A stretch of 64,000 nucleotides of DNA from an uncultured Nocardioides sp. (GTDB taxonomy: Bacteria; Actinomycetota; Actinomycetes; Propionibacteriales; Nocardioidaceae), in contig NZ_CANLDB010000002.1 in assembly GCF_947489365.1 (NCBI RefSeq), positions 62,001 to 126,000 of the forward strand, written 5' to 3'. Position 1 is the stretch's first letter, and every line of letters starts with the position of its first letter. The notes below the pieces were generated by a model. The model made no database searches. It saw nothing but the letters and a program-made list of their open reading frames with translations, and was not told where the DNA came from. This document shows, in pieces, positions 23,916 to 32,878 of this stretch. A program made the position numbers and the translations under genes.

Positions 23916-24464
23916 TCACCAGAGGTCGCCGGGCCGCCAGTCGCAGGTCAGGCCGACGTCCAGGTCGAGCGGTACGTCGACCCGCGGCAGCACCAGGACG
24001 TGCCCCTCCTCGTCCGGGGTGGGGACGACGCCCGACGGGGTGAGCGCGGACAACCGCCCCCGCCACGGGACCCACCCGTGGCGCTCGTACAGCGGGCGGC
24101 CGTCGTCGGTCGCGCCGAGCGCCCCGAGGTCGTACCCGGCCAGCAGTCGCTCGACCTCGGTCATCAGCGCGTCGGCGATGCCCTGCCGGCGCCGGTCGGC
24201 GCGGACGACGACGCCCTCGACGTACCCGGTCCGCAGGGTGCGGTCGCCGTGCAGCAGGCGGCGGCACACGAGGGCGGCGTGGCCCACGAGCTCACCGCCG
24301 TCCCAGGCGAGGACGTGGTGGCCGCCCAGGGCGTGGTCCCAGTCGTCGTCACCGAACGGGCCGTCGGGGTCGTCGACGAACGCGTCGTCGAGGAGCCTGC
24401 GGACGGCCGCGAGCGCGGGGGCGTCGAGGTCCGCGGTGGCGCAGGTCCGCTGGCGCACGGCCAT
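23916..24464 (-). CDS. aminoglycoside 2'-N-acetyltransferase, AAC(2')-I type
   Basis: 182 residues, GNAT fold. It carries the whole AAC(2')-I signature set: DDWDHALGGHH, GYVEGVVVRADRRRQG (acetyl-CoA loop), LGALGATDDGRPLYERHGW, TPDEEGHVLVLP and the terminal CDWRPGDLW. These match, from memory, chromosomal AAC(2')-Ib/Ic of mycobacteria. Family members acetylate the 2'-amine of gentamicin-, tobramycin- or kasugamycin-like aminoglycosides. No mobile signature is nearby, so it looks like an intrinsic gene. Confidence 0.85.
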   Translation of the reverse strand: MAVRQRTCATADLDAPALAAVRRLLDDAFVDDPDGPFGDDDWDHALGGHHVLAWDGGELVGHAALVCRRLLHGDRTLRTGYVEGVVVRADRRRQGIADALMTEVERLLAGYDLGALGATDDGRPLYERHGWVPWRGRLSALTPSGVVPTPDEEGHVLVLPRVDVPLDLDVGLTCDWRPGDLW

Positions 24465-24485
24465 GCCGGTGGTGCCCGCCGGGCC

Positions 24486-25034
24486 TCAGGCGAGGTTGGC
24501 GCCCACGTGCGCCATCGCCTGGGTCAGCAGCAGCCCGCGCCCGCCCTCGAGCTCGCCGCGCAGCTCCTGGCTCATCGCCTCGTCGGGCGTCAGCCACGTC
24601 AGCTCCAGCGCGTCCTGCCGCGGGTCGCAGTCGCCGGTGACCGGGACGACGTACACCAGCGCGACGGCGTGCTGGCGCGGGTCGTGGAGGGCGCTGACGC
24701 CGGGCAGCGGGAGGTACTCGGCGACGGTGAACGGCACCGGGCTCGGCGGCAGCATCGGGAAGGCCATGGGGCCGAGGTCCTTCTCGAGGTTCCGCATGAG
24801 GGCGCTGCGGATCGACTCGCCGTGGTAGACGCGGCCCGAGACCAGCGTCCGGGTGATCACGCCGGTGGTCGGCGAGCCGCGGAGCAGCACGCCGACCTGC
24901 TCGACGACGCCGTCGGGCGAGAGCCGGACCGGGACTGCCTCGACGTACAGGATCGGGACGCGGGAGCGGGTCTCCTCCAGGGCGATCTCCGAGAGCCAGC
25001 CGGGGTTGGGGTCGGGGGTGCGCACGGACGACAT
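24486..25034 (-). CDS. NUDIX-like protein of the DUF4916 family
   Basis: 182 residues: PDPNPGWLSEIALEETRSRV, PILYVEAVPVRLSPDG, GVLLRGSPTTGVITRTLVSG and LEKDLGPMAFP. The fold looks NUDIX but the canonical GX5EX7REUXEEXGU box is degenerate, so hydrolase activity is uncertain. Start ATG 25034 (MSSVRT) has GGAGG upstream. It lies 21 bp upstream of the AAC(2') gene on the same strand. Confidence 0.75.
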   Translation of the reverse strand: MSSVRTPDPNPGWLSEIALEETRSRVPILYVEAVPVRLSPDGVVEQVGVLLRGSPTTGVITRTLVSGRVYHGESIRSALMRNLEKDLGPMAFPMLPPSPVPFTVAEYLPLPGVSALHDPRQHAVALVYVVPVTGDCDPRQDALELTWLTPDEAMSQELRGELEGGRGLLLTQAMAHVGANLA

Positions 25035-25091
25035 GCGCCTATCCTCCCCCACCCGCGGCTGGCTCGGAGCAGCCCCGGTCCTCCTGGACCG

Positions 25092-25640
25092 TCAGGCAGC
25101 GGCGGGCTGCGCCTCGGCCGCGACGAGGGTCGCGAGCGCGTCGCTGAGGCGCTGCTGCACGGCCTCGTCGCCCAGCACGTCCACGTCGATGGACGACTGG
25201 GACACGGTGACGTCCTCCACGACCGCGGCGCCCGCGATACCGGCGGAGCGGGCGGCGTCGGCGTGGGACCACTTGCCGCCGTACGGCGTGGGGGTGACCC
25301 CGACGACGCCGAAGGGCTTGCCGACGACGGCACCGGCGCCGTACGGGCGGGACAGCCAGTCGAGGGCGTTGTTGAGGACGGCGGGCATCGTGCCGTTGTA
25401 CTCGGGGGTCACAGCGAGCACGCGGTCGGCGGCGCCGACCTGGTCGCGCAGTCGGACGGCGGCCTCGGGGGTGCGGCCGGGGACGTCGACGTCCTCGTTG
25501 TAGAAGGGCAGGAGGTCGAGGCCCTCGACGATCTCGAGGCGGACGCCCTCGGGGGCGTCGTCGCGGAGGCGCTCGGCCACGCGGCGGTTGACGGAGTCGG
25601 CGCGGAGGCTGCCGACGAGGACGGCGACGGTGGTGGTCAT
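25092..25640 (-). CDS. NADPH-dependent FMN reductase-like flavoprotein
   Basis: 182 residues with a flavodoxin-like fold: VLVGSLRADSVNRRVAERL (FMN phosphate loop), FYNEDVDVPG, and TPEYNGTMPAVLNNALDWLS, the typical FMN-binding segment of chromate/quinone/azo reductases. Divergent from a TetR gene with a shared 100-bp region holding a palindrome, so it is probably that regulator's target. Confidence 0.88.
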   Translation of the reverse strand: MTTTVAVLVGSLRADSVNRRVAERLRDDAPEGVRLEIVEGLDLLPFYNEDVDVPGRTPEAAVRLRDQVGAADRVLAVTPEYNGTMPAVLNNALDWLSRPYGAGAVVGKPFGVVGVTPTPYGGKWSHADAARSAGIAGAAVVEDVTVSQSSIDVDVLGDEAVQQRLSDALATLVAAEAQPAAA

Positions 25641-25682
25641 GGGATCTCCTCGGAGGGGGTGGGGTGCGAGTACGACGACCCT

Positions 25683-25702
25683 AACCGGACCAGAGTCCGT
25701 TT
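25683..25702. promoter_or_regulatory. imperfect palindrome between FMN reductase and TetR genes
   Basis: AACCGGAC-CAGA-GTCCGTTT: 8-bp arms with one mismatch, mid-way in the divergent region. It has the size and position of a TetR operator; this is a prediction from symmetry only. Confidence 0.4.
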
Positions 25703-25741
25703 CTATTCCCCGCTCCGGTCAGCCACTACCGTGGGCGCACC

Positions 25742-26332
25742 ATGGCCGACCTGCTCCCCCTGCTCGGGGACCCGCAGCCCGAGCGGAGCGACGCCGCCCG
25801 CAACCGCGCGCTGCTGCTCGGCGCGGCCCGGGCGCTGGTGTCCCGCTGCGGGGTCGACGGCATCACGATGGACGCGGTCGCCGCCGAGGCCGGGGTCGGC
25901 AAGGGGACGGTGTTCCGCCGCTTCGCCTCCCGTGAGGGCCTGATGACCGCCGTCCTCGACGACTCCGAGCGGGCCTGGCAGGCCGCCGTCATCTCCGGGG
26001 AGCCCCCGCTGGGTCCGGGCGCACCCCCGTGGGAGCGCCTCGTGGCCCTCGGTCGGTCTCGCCTGGAGACCACGCTCGTGCACGCCGACCTGATCCGCGC
26101 CGCCGGCGGCTTCGGCGTCCGCTCGCAGCCCGCGCACGCGTTCACGGTGCTCCACGTCCGGCACCTGCTGCGCGAGCTCGGCGTCACCGGCGACCTGCCG
26201 ATGCTGGCCACCGCGCTGCTCGCGCCGCTCGAGGTGCCGCTGCTGGACCCCGACCTGCACCGCGCGGACTTCCCGGTCGAGCGGGTCGTCGCCTCGTGGA
26301 CCGACCTCGCCCGCAGGATCGTCGCCGACTGA
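25742..26332 (+). CDS. TetR-family regulator
   Basis: 196 residues. HTH: CGVDGITMDAVAAEAGVGKG followed by TVFRRFASREGLM. The C-terminal domain ends EVPLLDPDLHRADFPVERV. Divergent from the FMN reductase, which it probably represses. TACCGT lies nine bases before ATG 25742, consistent with a leaderless or near-leaderless mRNA. Ligand unknown. Confidence 0.85.
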   Translation: MADLLPLLGDPQPERSDAARNRALLLGAARALVSRCGVDGITMDAVAAEAGVGKGTVFRRFASREGLMTAVLDDSERAWQAAVISGEPPLGPGAPPWERLVALGRSRLETTLVHADLIRAAGGFGVRSQPAHAFTVLHVRHLLRELGVTGDLPMLATALLAPLEVPLLDPDLHRADFPVERVVASWTDLARRIVAD

Positions 26333-26343
26333 CGGCCCCAGCC

Positions 26344-26428
26344 TGCGCAGACGTGCCGACTCGAGCCCTCCAGGCTGCGCAGACGTGCCGACTCGAGCCC
26401 TCCAGGCTGCGCAGACGTGCCGACTCGA
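26344..26428. repeat. repeat family B array: three units at exact 32-bp period
   Basis: The core TGCGCAGACGTGCCGACTCG(A), 21 bp, occurs at 26344, 26376 and 26408, separated by identical 11-bp spacers. It lies between convergent tetR and cimA and ends one base before the cimA stop. The same core forms two more three-unit arrays at 51397-51480 and 51580-51664, with the same 32-bp period. Confidence 0.9.
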
Positions 26429-26429
26429 C

Positions 26430-28031
26430 TCAGCCCACGTGGTGCCGGCGCAGGCCGTAGGTGAGGCCGTCGAGGAGCGCCGCCCAGGACGCCTCGACGA
26501 CGTTGTGGCCGACGCCGACGGTGACCCAGGTGGTCTCTCCGTCGGCGGTCTCGATGAGGACGCGGGTGACGGCGTCGGTGCCGTGGCCCTGGTCGAGGAT
26601 GCGGACCTTGTAGTCGACGAGGTCGAACTTCGCGACCTCCGGGTAGGCGCGGCCGATGGCGCCGCGCAGCGCCTGGTCGAGGGCGTTGACCGGACCGTTG
26701 CCCTCGCCGGTGACCACGTGGCGCTCGCCGCCCGCGCGGAGCTTCACGGTGGCCTCGGAGGTGGCCTCGCTGCCCGAGGTGGTCCCGCCGCTCTCGGTGA
26801 TGACGCGCCACGACTCGATCTCGAAGTACGTCGGCCGCCCACCGCCGGCGAGGTCGGTCAGCAGCAGCTCGAACGAGGCGTCGGCCGCCTCGAAGCTCAT
26901 CCCGGCCGCCTCGAGCTCCTTCACCCGGTCGGTGATGGTGGTCAGCAGCTCCTTGTCGGCGGACAGGTCGAAGCCGAGCTCGCGCCCCTTCAGCTCGATC
27001 GACGCGCGGCCGGCCATGTCGGAGACGAGCAGGCGCATGTCGTTGCCGACGCCGGCGGGGTCCATGTGCTGGTAGAGGTTCGGGTCGACCTTGATGGCGC
27101 TGGCGTGCAGCCCGGCCTTGTGGGCGAACGCCGAGGAGCCGACGTAGGGCTGGCGCGAGGCGGGCGGGATGTTGGTGTTCTCGGCGACCGCGTGGGCGAT
27201 GCGGGTGGCCTCGGCGAGCCGGCCCTCCGGGAGCGCCTGCCGGCCGGTCTTCAGCTCGAGGTTGGCCACCACGGTGACGAGGTCGGCGTTGCCGGTGCGC
27301 TCGCCGTACCCGTTGAGGCAGCCCTGGACGTGCGTGGCGCCCGCGGCGACGGCCGCGAGGCTGTTGGCGACGGCGCAGCCGGTGTCGTTGTGGGCGTGCA
27401 TGCCGACGCGGCCGCCGGACTCGTTCGCGACGGTCATGACGTCCTGGACGACCTCGGTCACCCACGGCGGCAGCATCCCGCCGTTGGTGTCGCACAGCGC
27501 GACGACCTCGGCGCCGGACTCCCAGGCGGTCCGCAGGACCTCGAGGGCGTAGTCGCGGTTGTCGCGGTAGCCGTCGAAGAAGTGCTCGGCGTCGACGAAG
27601 ACCTGGCGGCCCTCGGCGCGGAGGTGGGTGACGGTGTCGCGGACCATCGCGAGGTTCTCCTCCAGCGTGGTCCGCAGCGCCAGCTCGACGTGGCGGTCGT
27701 GGGACTTCGCGACGAGGGTGATGGTCTGCGCGCCGGACTCGCGCAGCGCGGCCACCAGCGGGTCGTCGGCGGCCTTCGCCCCGGCGCGGCGGGTGGCGCC
27801 GAACGCGGCGAGACGGGCGTGCCGCAGGTCGAGCTCGGTCTGCGCGCGGCGGAAGAACTCGGTGTCCTTCGGGTTCGCGCCCGGCCAGCCGCCCTCGATG
27901 TAGCCGACGCCGAGCTCGTCGATGCGCCGGGCGATGGTCAGCTTGTCGGCGACGGAGAGGTTGAGGCCCTCCTGCTGCGCGCCGTCGCGCAGCGTCGTGT
28001 CGTAGACGTGGAACTCGCCCTGCAGGTTCAT
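26430..28031 (-). CDS. cimA: (R)-citramalate synthase
   Basis: 533 residues. HMGL-type TIM barrel at the N-terminus ([54 protein letters not shown]) followed by a LeuA-type allosteric domain. The length and [13 protein letters not shown] distinguish it from isopropylmalate and homocitrate synthases. It condenses pyruvate and acetyl-CoA to citramalate, giving isoleucine without threonine. Upstream is a transcription attenuator with a leader peptide containing Leu and Ile codons. GAGAAGG precedes ATG 28031. Confidence 0.9.
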   Translation of the reverse strand: MNLQGEFHVYDTTLRDGAQQEGLNLSVADKLTIARRIDELGVGYIEGGWPGANPKDTEFFRRAQTELDLRHARLAAFGATRRAGAKAADDPLVAALRESGAQTITLVAKSHDRHVELALRTTLEENLAMVRDTVTHLRAEGRQVFVDAEHFFDGYRDNRDYALEVLRTAWESGAEVVALCDTNGGMLPPWVTEVVQDVMTVANESGGRVGMHAHNDTGCAVANSLAAVAAGATHVQGCLNGYGERTGNADLVTVVANLELKTGRQALPEGRLAEATRIAHAVAENTNIPPASRQPYVGSSAFAHKAGLHASAIKVDPNLYQHMDPAGVGNDMRLLVSDMAGRASIELKGRELGFDLSADKELLTTITDRVKELEAAGMSFEAADASFELLLTDLAGGGRPTYFEIESWRVITESGGTTSGSEATSEATVKLRAGGERHVVTGEGNGPVNALDQALRGAIGRAYPEVAKFDLVDYKVRILDQGHGTDAVTRVLIETADGETTWVTVGVGHNVVEASWAALLDGLTYGLRRHHVG

Positions 28032-28077
28032 CGGTTCGGCCTTCTCGTCTCGGGTGCAGCGGGTGGTCTCGGGCAAC

Positions 28078-28103
28078 AAAAAACCCCCTGCGGGAACAGG
28101 AGG
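28078..28103 (-). terminator. attenuator terminator of cimA
   Basis: In the minus-strand RNA CCUCCUG pairs with CAGGGGG (two G-U pairs) around a 6-nt loop, followed directly by six U residues. It stands 46 nt before the cimA ATG and downstream of the leader peptide, so it is an intrinsic terminator within the leader and not the end of another gene. Confidence 0.85.
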
Positions 28104-28133
28104 TGGGCGCGTCGGCGGAGGTTCGCGGACGCG

Positions 28134-28160
28134 CTAGGGAATGGCGATGAGGTGACGCAC
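28134..28160 (-). CDS. cimA leader peptide (VRHLIAIP)
   Basis: GTG CGT CAC CTC ATC GCC ATT CCC TAG: eight codons with one Leu and two Ile, one of them ATT, a rare codon here. CAGACT lies seven bases upstream, so the mRNA probably starts at the GTG. Immediately after the stop come GCGCGTC and GACGCGC, a perfect 7-bp stem, then the terminator hairpin. Ribosome stalling at Ile/Leu codons when charged tRNA is scarce would change folding and let transcription reach cimA. Confidence 0.7.
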   Translation of the reverse strand: MRHLIAIP

Positions 28161-28218
28161 GTCCGGCAGTCTGGCACGGATCGGGTCCACGGCCCAGGGT
28201 GGGACCGTCAGGTGGTCG

Positions 28219-30090
28219 TCAGGCCCCGAGCAGGTCGCGCAGCCGCGGGAGGCGCCAGCCGTCCCACGGCGCCGCGTCGGCGGGCAGCCAGGACGTGCCC
28301 TGGGAGGCGACCAGGAGGGCGAGTGCGAGCCCTGCGCCGCCGACGAGCAGCACGGCCACGCCCCACGAGGCGGCGTCGGCCGCGACCGGCCTCAGCAGTC
28401 CCCGCACCGGGCCGCGCACGCGACCGCCGCCCGGTCCGGTCCACAGGCACAGCGCGAGGACGACGCCGAACAGGCCGAGCACGGTGGCGCCTCCTCCCCC
28501 GACACCCCAGGCCAGGACGGCGGCACACCCGGCGAACCCGAGCGACCACAGCCACAGCAGCACCGTGACCGGGACGGTGGCGACGAGGTGCCACGGCAGG
28601 AGCGCGCCGGCGCGCGGGACGTCGTACCAGCGTCGACCGCGGACCATCCGCCGCGCGGCCACCGACCCGCCGGCCGCCGAGGCGGCGCGAGCGACCCACA
28701 CGCCGACGACGAGGAGCATCAGGGCGAGCCAGGGGTACGCCGCGACTCCGGCGCCGACCCCCAGGCCACCGAGGGCGACCAGGGACGTCGAGCGGAACCG
28801 CTGCGCCGCCGTCGGCCGCGGCGGCACGTCGGGGTGGGGCGCGTACGCCGCGTACGGGTCGTGGGAGCCGTAGGGATCGCGGGAGCCGTAGGGGTCGTAC
28901 GCCGGACGCCGGTCCTCGGCCGGGCGCAGGCGCGGGTCGATCGGGGGCGGCTCCTGGTACGGCGCCCGCTGCGGCGCGAGCCCGAGGACCGGGCGCTCGT
29001 CGTACCCGTCGTCGTAGCCCTCGTCGTAGCCGTCCTCGTAGCCGCCGTCCTCGTCCTCGAGGTCGTCGTCCGCGTCGCCAGCGTCGTCCGCGTTGGAGTA
29101 CCGATCGTCGTACACCGTCTCGACCGCGGTCGGCGGGAGCGGCTCGACGGTGGTGTGCGCCCCGGCGTCCTCGGCGTCGCGGGCGTCGCGCTCGTCGCGG
29201 AGGACGGCGGCGTACGGCAGCGTCAGCGGCGGCTCCTCGACCGCGTCGACCGCGGGCACGGGCGCCGGGGCGGGCGGGCGGGGCGCCTCGAGCTCGACGG
29301 CGATCTCGTCGAGGGTGGGTCGGACGAGGGGGTCGGGGTGGAGCGCGGGCTCGAGCAGCCGCCGCGCGGGCGCGGGCAGCCCGGACAGGTCGTGGGCGCC
29401 GCGGCGGACCCGGTCCATCACCGCCATCGCCGGGCCGCGGCCGAAGGGCGAGCGCCCGGTGCCGGCGAAGACGACGGTCGCCGCCCACGAGTGGACGTCG
29501 GCCGCGGACGTCGGGTCGTCGCCCTCGAGGATCTCGGGCGCGAGGTAGCCGGGGGTGCCGAGCAGCCACCCGGTCTGGGTGAGGCGCTGGTCCTCCTCGG
29601 CGAGGCGCGCGAGGCCGAAGTCGATCAGGACGGGGTCGCGACCCTCGACGAGGACGTTCGAGGGCTTGATGTCGCGGTGCAGGACGCCGACGTCGTGGAC
29701 GGCGCGCAGCGCCTCGGCGAGGCCGGCGGCGAAGCGACGCAGCGCCCCGCCGGTCATCGGACCCTCGTCGGCGACGAAGTCGTGCAGTGCGGGCCCGGGG
29801 ACGTAGCGGGTCGCCACGTACGGGATCTCGCCCCACGGGTCGGCGTCCACGATCTCCGCGACACGGCGGGAGCGGACGCGGCTCAGCGAGGCCACCTCGC
29901 GAGCCAGGCGGGCGCGTCCCTCGTCGCCGCCGACGACGTGGGGACGCAGCACCTTCAGCGCCACCCGGGGCCCGTTCCCGCGCTGGGCGAGGTGGACGAC
30001 CCCCATGCCGCCCTCCCCGATCTTGGACAGCAGCGTGTAGCCGTCCACGACGATCTCGCCGGGAGGGCGAGCCCAGGGGGTTGCGGTCAC
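28219..30090 (-). CDS. membrane-anchored serine/threonine protein kinase (PknB-like)
   Basis: 623 residues. Kinase domain about 15-270: GEGGMGVVHLAQ (Gly loop), VALKVL (Lys), VLHRDIKPSNVLV (catalytic loop), LIDFGLA (DFG), GTPGYLAPEIL. Then a long acidic Pro-rich linker with YEDGYDEGYDDGYDE and PYGSRDPYGSHDPY repeats, and a C-terminal block of four to six hydrophobic segments. There is no PASTA domain, so it differs from PknB proper. TAGCGT lies six bases before GTG 30090 (leaderless). Substrates are unknown. Confidence 0.9.
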   Translation of the reverse strand: MTATPWARPPGEIVVDGYTLLSKIGEGGMGVVHLAQRGNGPRVALKVLRPHVVGGDEGRARLAREVASLSRVRSRRVAEIVDADPWGEIPYVATRYVPGPALHDFVADEGPMTGGALRRFAAGLAEALRAVHDVGVLHRDIKPSNVLVEGRDPVLIDFGLARLAEEDQRLTQTGWLLGTPGYLAPEILEGDDPTSAADVHSWAATVVFAGTGRSPFGRGPAMAVMDRVRRGAHDLSGLPAPARRLLEPALHPDPLVRPTLDEIAVELEAPRPPAPAPVPAVDAVEEPPLTLPYAAVLRDERDARDAEDAGAHTTVEPLPPTAVETVYDDRYSNADDAGDADDDLEDEDGGYEDGYDEGYDDGYDERPVLGLAPQRAPYQEPPPIDPRLRPAEDRRPAYDPYGSRDPYGSHDPYAAYAPHPDVPPRPTAAQRFRSTSLVALGGLGVGAGVAAYPWLALMLLVVGVWVARAASAAGGSVAARRMVRGRRWYDVPRAGALLPWHLVATVPVTVLLWLWSLGFAGCAAVLAWGVGGGGATVLGLFGVVLALCLWTGPGGGRVRGPVRGLLRPVAADAASWGVAVLLVGGAGLALALLVASQGTSWLPADAAPWDGWRLPRLRDLLGA

Positions 30091-30154
30091 GCGCCCACGC
30101 TACCGGCGCGGGGCGCCCGGGTCCGTGACCCTGGGTGTCATCTTCAGGTGGCGC

Positions 30155-30553
30155 TCAGCGAGCGTCGAGCTCCTTCACCGCCGAGCGGCTGGCCACCTGC
30201 CGGAAGGACGCGTCGAGCAGCTCGGCGACCTCGGTCCAGTCGACGTCGTCGCCGTCGAGGTCGAGACCCCGCCAGCCGAAGGGGCCGTAGTAGGCGGGCA
30301 CGAAGAAGCGGGGGTCCTCGTCGAGGGCGTTCACCTCGCCCGGCTCGGGCTTCACCAGGACGGCGCGCTCGTGCGGCTCGTGCTCCCCGGGAGCCACCTT
30401 CACCCCACCGCCGTAGATCGCGAAGATCTTGCCGGCGCGGAAGGTGGGCCGCCCCCAGGCCTCCTTCTCGTGCGCCTCGGGGAGGGCGAGCGCCAGCTCG
30501 CGCAGGCGGGCGAGCAGCGGGTCGCCGTCGTCGTACATGCGGTCGTGCGCCAT
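30155..30553 (-). CDS. MmcQ/YjbR-family protein
   Basis: 132 residues: LALALPEAHEKEAWGRPTFR, GKIFAIYGG, VLVKPEPGEVNALDEDPRFF, FVPAYYGPFGWRGLDL. This is the small double-wing YjbR fold, seen alone or fused to other proteins, usually called DNA-binding though biochemical evidence is thin. ATG 30553 has CACACT seven bases upstream. Confidence 0.85.
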   Translation of the reverse strand: MAHDRMYDDGDPLLARLRELALALPEAHEKEAWGRPTFRAGKIFAIYGGGVKVAPGEHEPHERAVLVKPEPGEVNALDEDPRFFVPAYYGPFGWRGLDLDGDDVDWTEVAELLDASFRQVASRSAVKELDAR

Positions 30554-30566
30554 GCCCGCGAGTGTG

Positions 30567-31106
30567 TCAGCGGCCGCCGACACCGTCGAGGACGCGCAGG
30601 TAGCGGGCCGTCATGGCGTCCTGCACGCGGTGGGTCACCGGACCCCCGAGCCGGGCCAGGAGGGTGGCGGGCCGGGACGTCGCCGCCACCGTGACCCGCA
30701 GCCCCTCGTCGTCCTCCTCGACCACGAAGCTCTCCTCGCCGCACTCGGGGTGGCCGGGCAGGGTGCCGTACACGAAGCCGCGCCGGGTCGGCTCGTCGAC
30801 CAGCGCCACCACCCGGCAGGGCGCCTCGATCCGCAGCCACCGCGGGCCGAGACCGAGCAGGACCACGGTGCCCACGCGCAGCGGGACGTCGGAGGCCCGG
30901 ACGCGGAGGCCCGCCGCCGCCTGGAGCCGCCAGGCCAGGAGGTCCGCGGCGGTGCCGTCGAGGTCCGTCCGCGTCAACCGGGCCGAGCGCTCGAAGCGTC
31001 GTACGCCGCGTGCCGCGCCCAGCAGGGGCGTCGCGGACCGGTCGTAGGTGAGGTCCGCGGCCGCGAGCCGGGCCGCCGTCGCGTCGTCGAGCCGGTGTAC
31101 CTGCAC
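30567..31106 (-). CDS. DUF1990 family protein
   Basis: 179 residues: [60 protein letters not shown]. This pattern (Y...TPLL then GHPECGEE) is characteristic of DUF1990, a conserved actinobacterial and plant family of unknown function. It lies 13 bp upstream of the YjbR gene. Confidence 0.85.
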   Translation of the reverse strand: MQVHRLDDATAARLAAADLTYDRSATPLLGAARGVRRFERSARLTRTDLDGTAADLLAWRLQAAAGLRVRASDVPLRVGTVVLLGLGPRWLRIEAPCRVVALVDEPTRRGFVYGTLPGHPECGEESFVVEEDDEGLRVTVAATSRPATLLARLGGPVTHRVQDAMTARYLRVLDGVGGR

Positions 31107-31152
31107 ACGTCATGCTCCCTCGGCGGGCCCTTCCAGGACTACCGTGGGGCCC

Positions 31153-31509
31153 GTGCACAGGATCTTCGCCACCGCCGTCGCCGACGTGTACCCGCACTAC
31201 GTCACGAAGGCCGAGAAGAAGGGCCGGGCGAAGGACGAGGTCGACGAGGTGGTGCGGTGGCTGACCGGCTTCGACCAGGCCACCCTGGAACGCCACCTCG
31301 CGGAGCGGACGACGTTCGCCGACTTCTTCGACGCCGCCGACCTCAACCCCCACGTCTCGCTGATCACCGGCTCGGTGTGCGGCGTGAAGGTGCAGGAGGT
31401 GGAAGACCCGCTCATGCGGAGGATCCGCTACCTCGACAAGCTCGTGGACGAGCTCGCCCGGGGGAAGGCGATGGACAAGGTGCTGCGGCGGGGAGCCACC
31501 GCCGGTTGA
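31153..31509 (+). CDS. DUF2200 family protein
   Basis: 118 residues beginning (V)[20 protein letters not shown], with [37 protein letters not shown] and [20 protein letters not shown], matching the DUF2200 family. TACCGT lies seven bases before GTG 31153, so the mRNA is probably leaderless. Divergent from the DUF1990 gene. Function unknown. Confidence 0.85.
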   Translation: MHRIFATAVADVYPHYVTKAEKKGRAKDEVDEVVRWLTGFDQATLERHLAERTTFADFFDAADLNPHVSLITGSVCGVKVQEVEDPLMRRIRYLDKLVDELARGKAMDKVLRRGATAG

Positions 31510-31582
31510 CGGGATCGCGTGCTGCTCGACCAGCGTGGGCGCACGCTCAGCTCGTGATGGGCGCCGGGGCGGGAGGGACCGC

Positions 31583-31843
31583 TCAGTCGCCCAGCGCCTC
31601 GTCGAGGCGGTCGGGCCAGTCGGTGTGGGCCAGACCGGCGTCCATCAGCAGGTCGCGCCAGTCGAGGGCGGCGATCCGCAGGGCGTACGCCAGCCGGTCC
31701 TGGTCCCCCTGGGCGATCAGGACGATCGCTGCCTGGGTCCGTTCGGTGTCCCGAGCACCCCGGACGGCGGCGGCGACCTCGTCGGCGGAGCCCCCGAAGT
31801 CCGCCTCGATCCGTCGCCGCAGCCGGGGCGTCAGGTCGGTCAC
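31583..31843 (-). CDS. uncharacterised small protein, 86 residues
   Basis: Starts with VTDLTPRLRRRIEADFGGSA and ends DWPDRLDEALGD; helical, with a Trp-containing middle (RIAALDWRDLLMDAGLAHTD). Its GTG overlaps the stop of the membrane-protein gene before it by four bases (GTGA), supporting translation. No family recognised. Confidence 0.7.
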   Translation of the reverse strand: MTDLTPRLRRRIEADFGGSADEVAAAVRGARDTERTQAAIVLIAQGDQDRLAYALRIAALDWRDLLMDAGLAHTDWPDRLDEALGD

Positions 31844-32877
31844 GGTCGGGCCCGCCGGCCTCCGCCGCTGCGCCGACGGTGGGTGCTCGCGAGCCGCACC
31901 AGCAGCGACACCACCGCCAGCAGGACGACGACGGCGGCGCCCACCACAAGGGTCGCGACGCCCCTGTTGCCCCGGATGATCGGCTCGAGGCTCGACATCA
32001 CGACGGCGAACAGCAGCGGCAGCACGACCAGCGTTGCGAGCGTCCCCAGCACGAGCAGCACGGGGTGGAGGCGGCGCCCGGCAGGGGCCTCCGGCGCGCC
32101 GGGGGCCGGGATCGCGACGCCCGACGGGCCGCGCTGGGCGGCGAAGCCCGCCGGGACCGCGACGGCGGACGCCGAGGCCGCGACCCGCTCCGCCAGCCGG
32201 AGAGCCTCGCGCAGCCGCCCCTTCCCCGTCGGGTCCAGGCCGCGCGCGGCGTACACCGTGACCTCGCGCCAGCCGACCTCGACGGCCACGGGGCCGAGCA
32301 GCGCGACGAGCTCCTTCTCGAGCCCGGGGTCGACGATCGTCCGGGCCGCGGCGGGACCCACCGGGAGCGCGCCCGGGACGACGACCCGGAGGTAGGCGGT
32401 CCGGCTGCGGTGCTCCTGGGTCGACCGCAGCGACGTGACCGGGAAGAGGTCGCCGACCTCGACGACCGTCGAGGTCGTCTCCGAGCGGACGGCGGCGTCG
32501 ACGACGTGGGATCCGTCCGCGAACCGGCTGCCGAGGTAGTGGGTGGCCACCGCGCCGCTGAGGTGGCGCAGGCCGTTGACCTCGGCGAACTGCTCCAGGC
32601 GACCGGGACCGCCGGCCTGGCGGAGGACGTCGACGACGGCGTACAGGCCGCCGGCGACCAGGAGCCCCAGGAAGAACAGCAGACCGCCGTCCTCGGTGTG
32701 GCCCCCCCAGACCATGACGACCAGGGCGACGGCGGGGATGACGAGGACCAGCACGCAGACCGTGCCGCCGATGACGAACCTCGGGTTCCGCGCGATCGCC
32801 CGCAGCCGGCCGCCCAGGCCGAGGCCGCGCTCGACCGGTCGGTAGTCGAGGTCGGCGTGACGCGACGAGGTGCTCAC
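31840..32877 (-). CDS. uncharacterised membrane protein
   Basis: 345 residues with hydrophobic segments near residues 33-58 and 63-85 and again near 270-300 and 305-330, leaving a central soluble domain of about 180 residues between two helical pairs. The central part reads LEQFAEVNGLRHLSGAVATH and TTSTVVEVGDLFPVTSLRST. No family recognised. GTG 32877 lies one base from the DUF1684 stop. Confidence 0.75.
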   Translation of the reverse strand: MSTSSRHADLDYRPVERGLGLGGRLRAIARNPRFVIGGTVCVLVLVIPAVALVVMVWGGHTEDGGLLFFLGLLVAGGLYAVVDVLRQAGGPGRLEQFAEVNGLRHLSGAVATHYLGSRFADGSHVVDAAVRSETTSTVVEVGDLFPVTSLRSTQEHRSRTAYLRVVVPGALPVGPAAARTIVDPGLEKELVALLGPVAVEVGWREVTVYAARGLDPTGKGRLREALRLAERVAASASAVAVPAGFAAQRGPSGVAIPAPGAPEAPAGRRLHPVLLVLGTLATLVVLPLLFAVVMSSLEPIIRGNRGVATLVVGAAVVVLLAVVSLLVRLASTHRRRSGGGRRARP

Positions 32878-32878
32878 C

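Noticed and set aside
26344..26428. CRISPR array
   Set aside because: Spacers are 11 bp and identical, only three units occur, and no cas gene is nearby. The same holds for 51397-51664 and for the 34-bp and 123-bp arrays.
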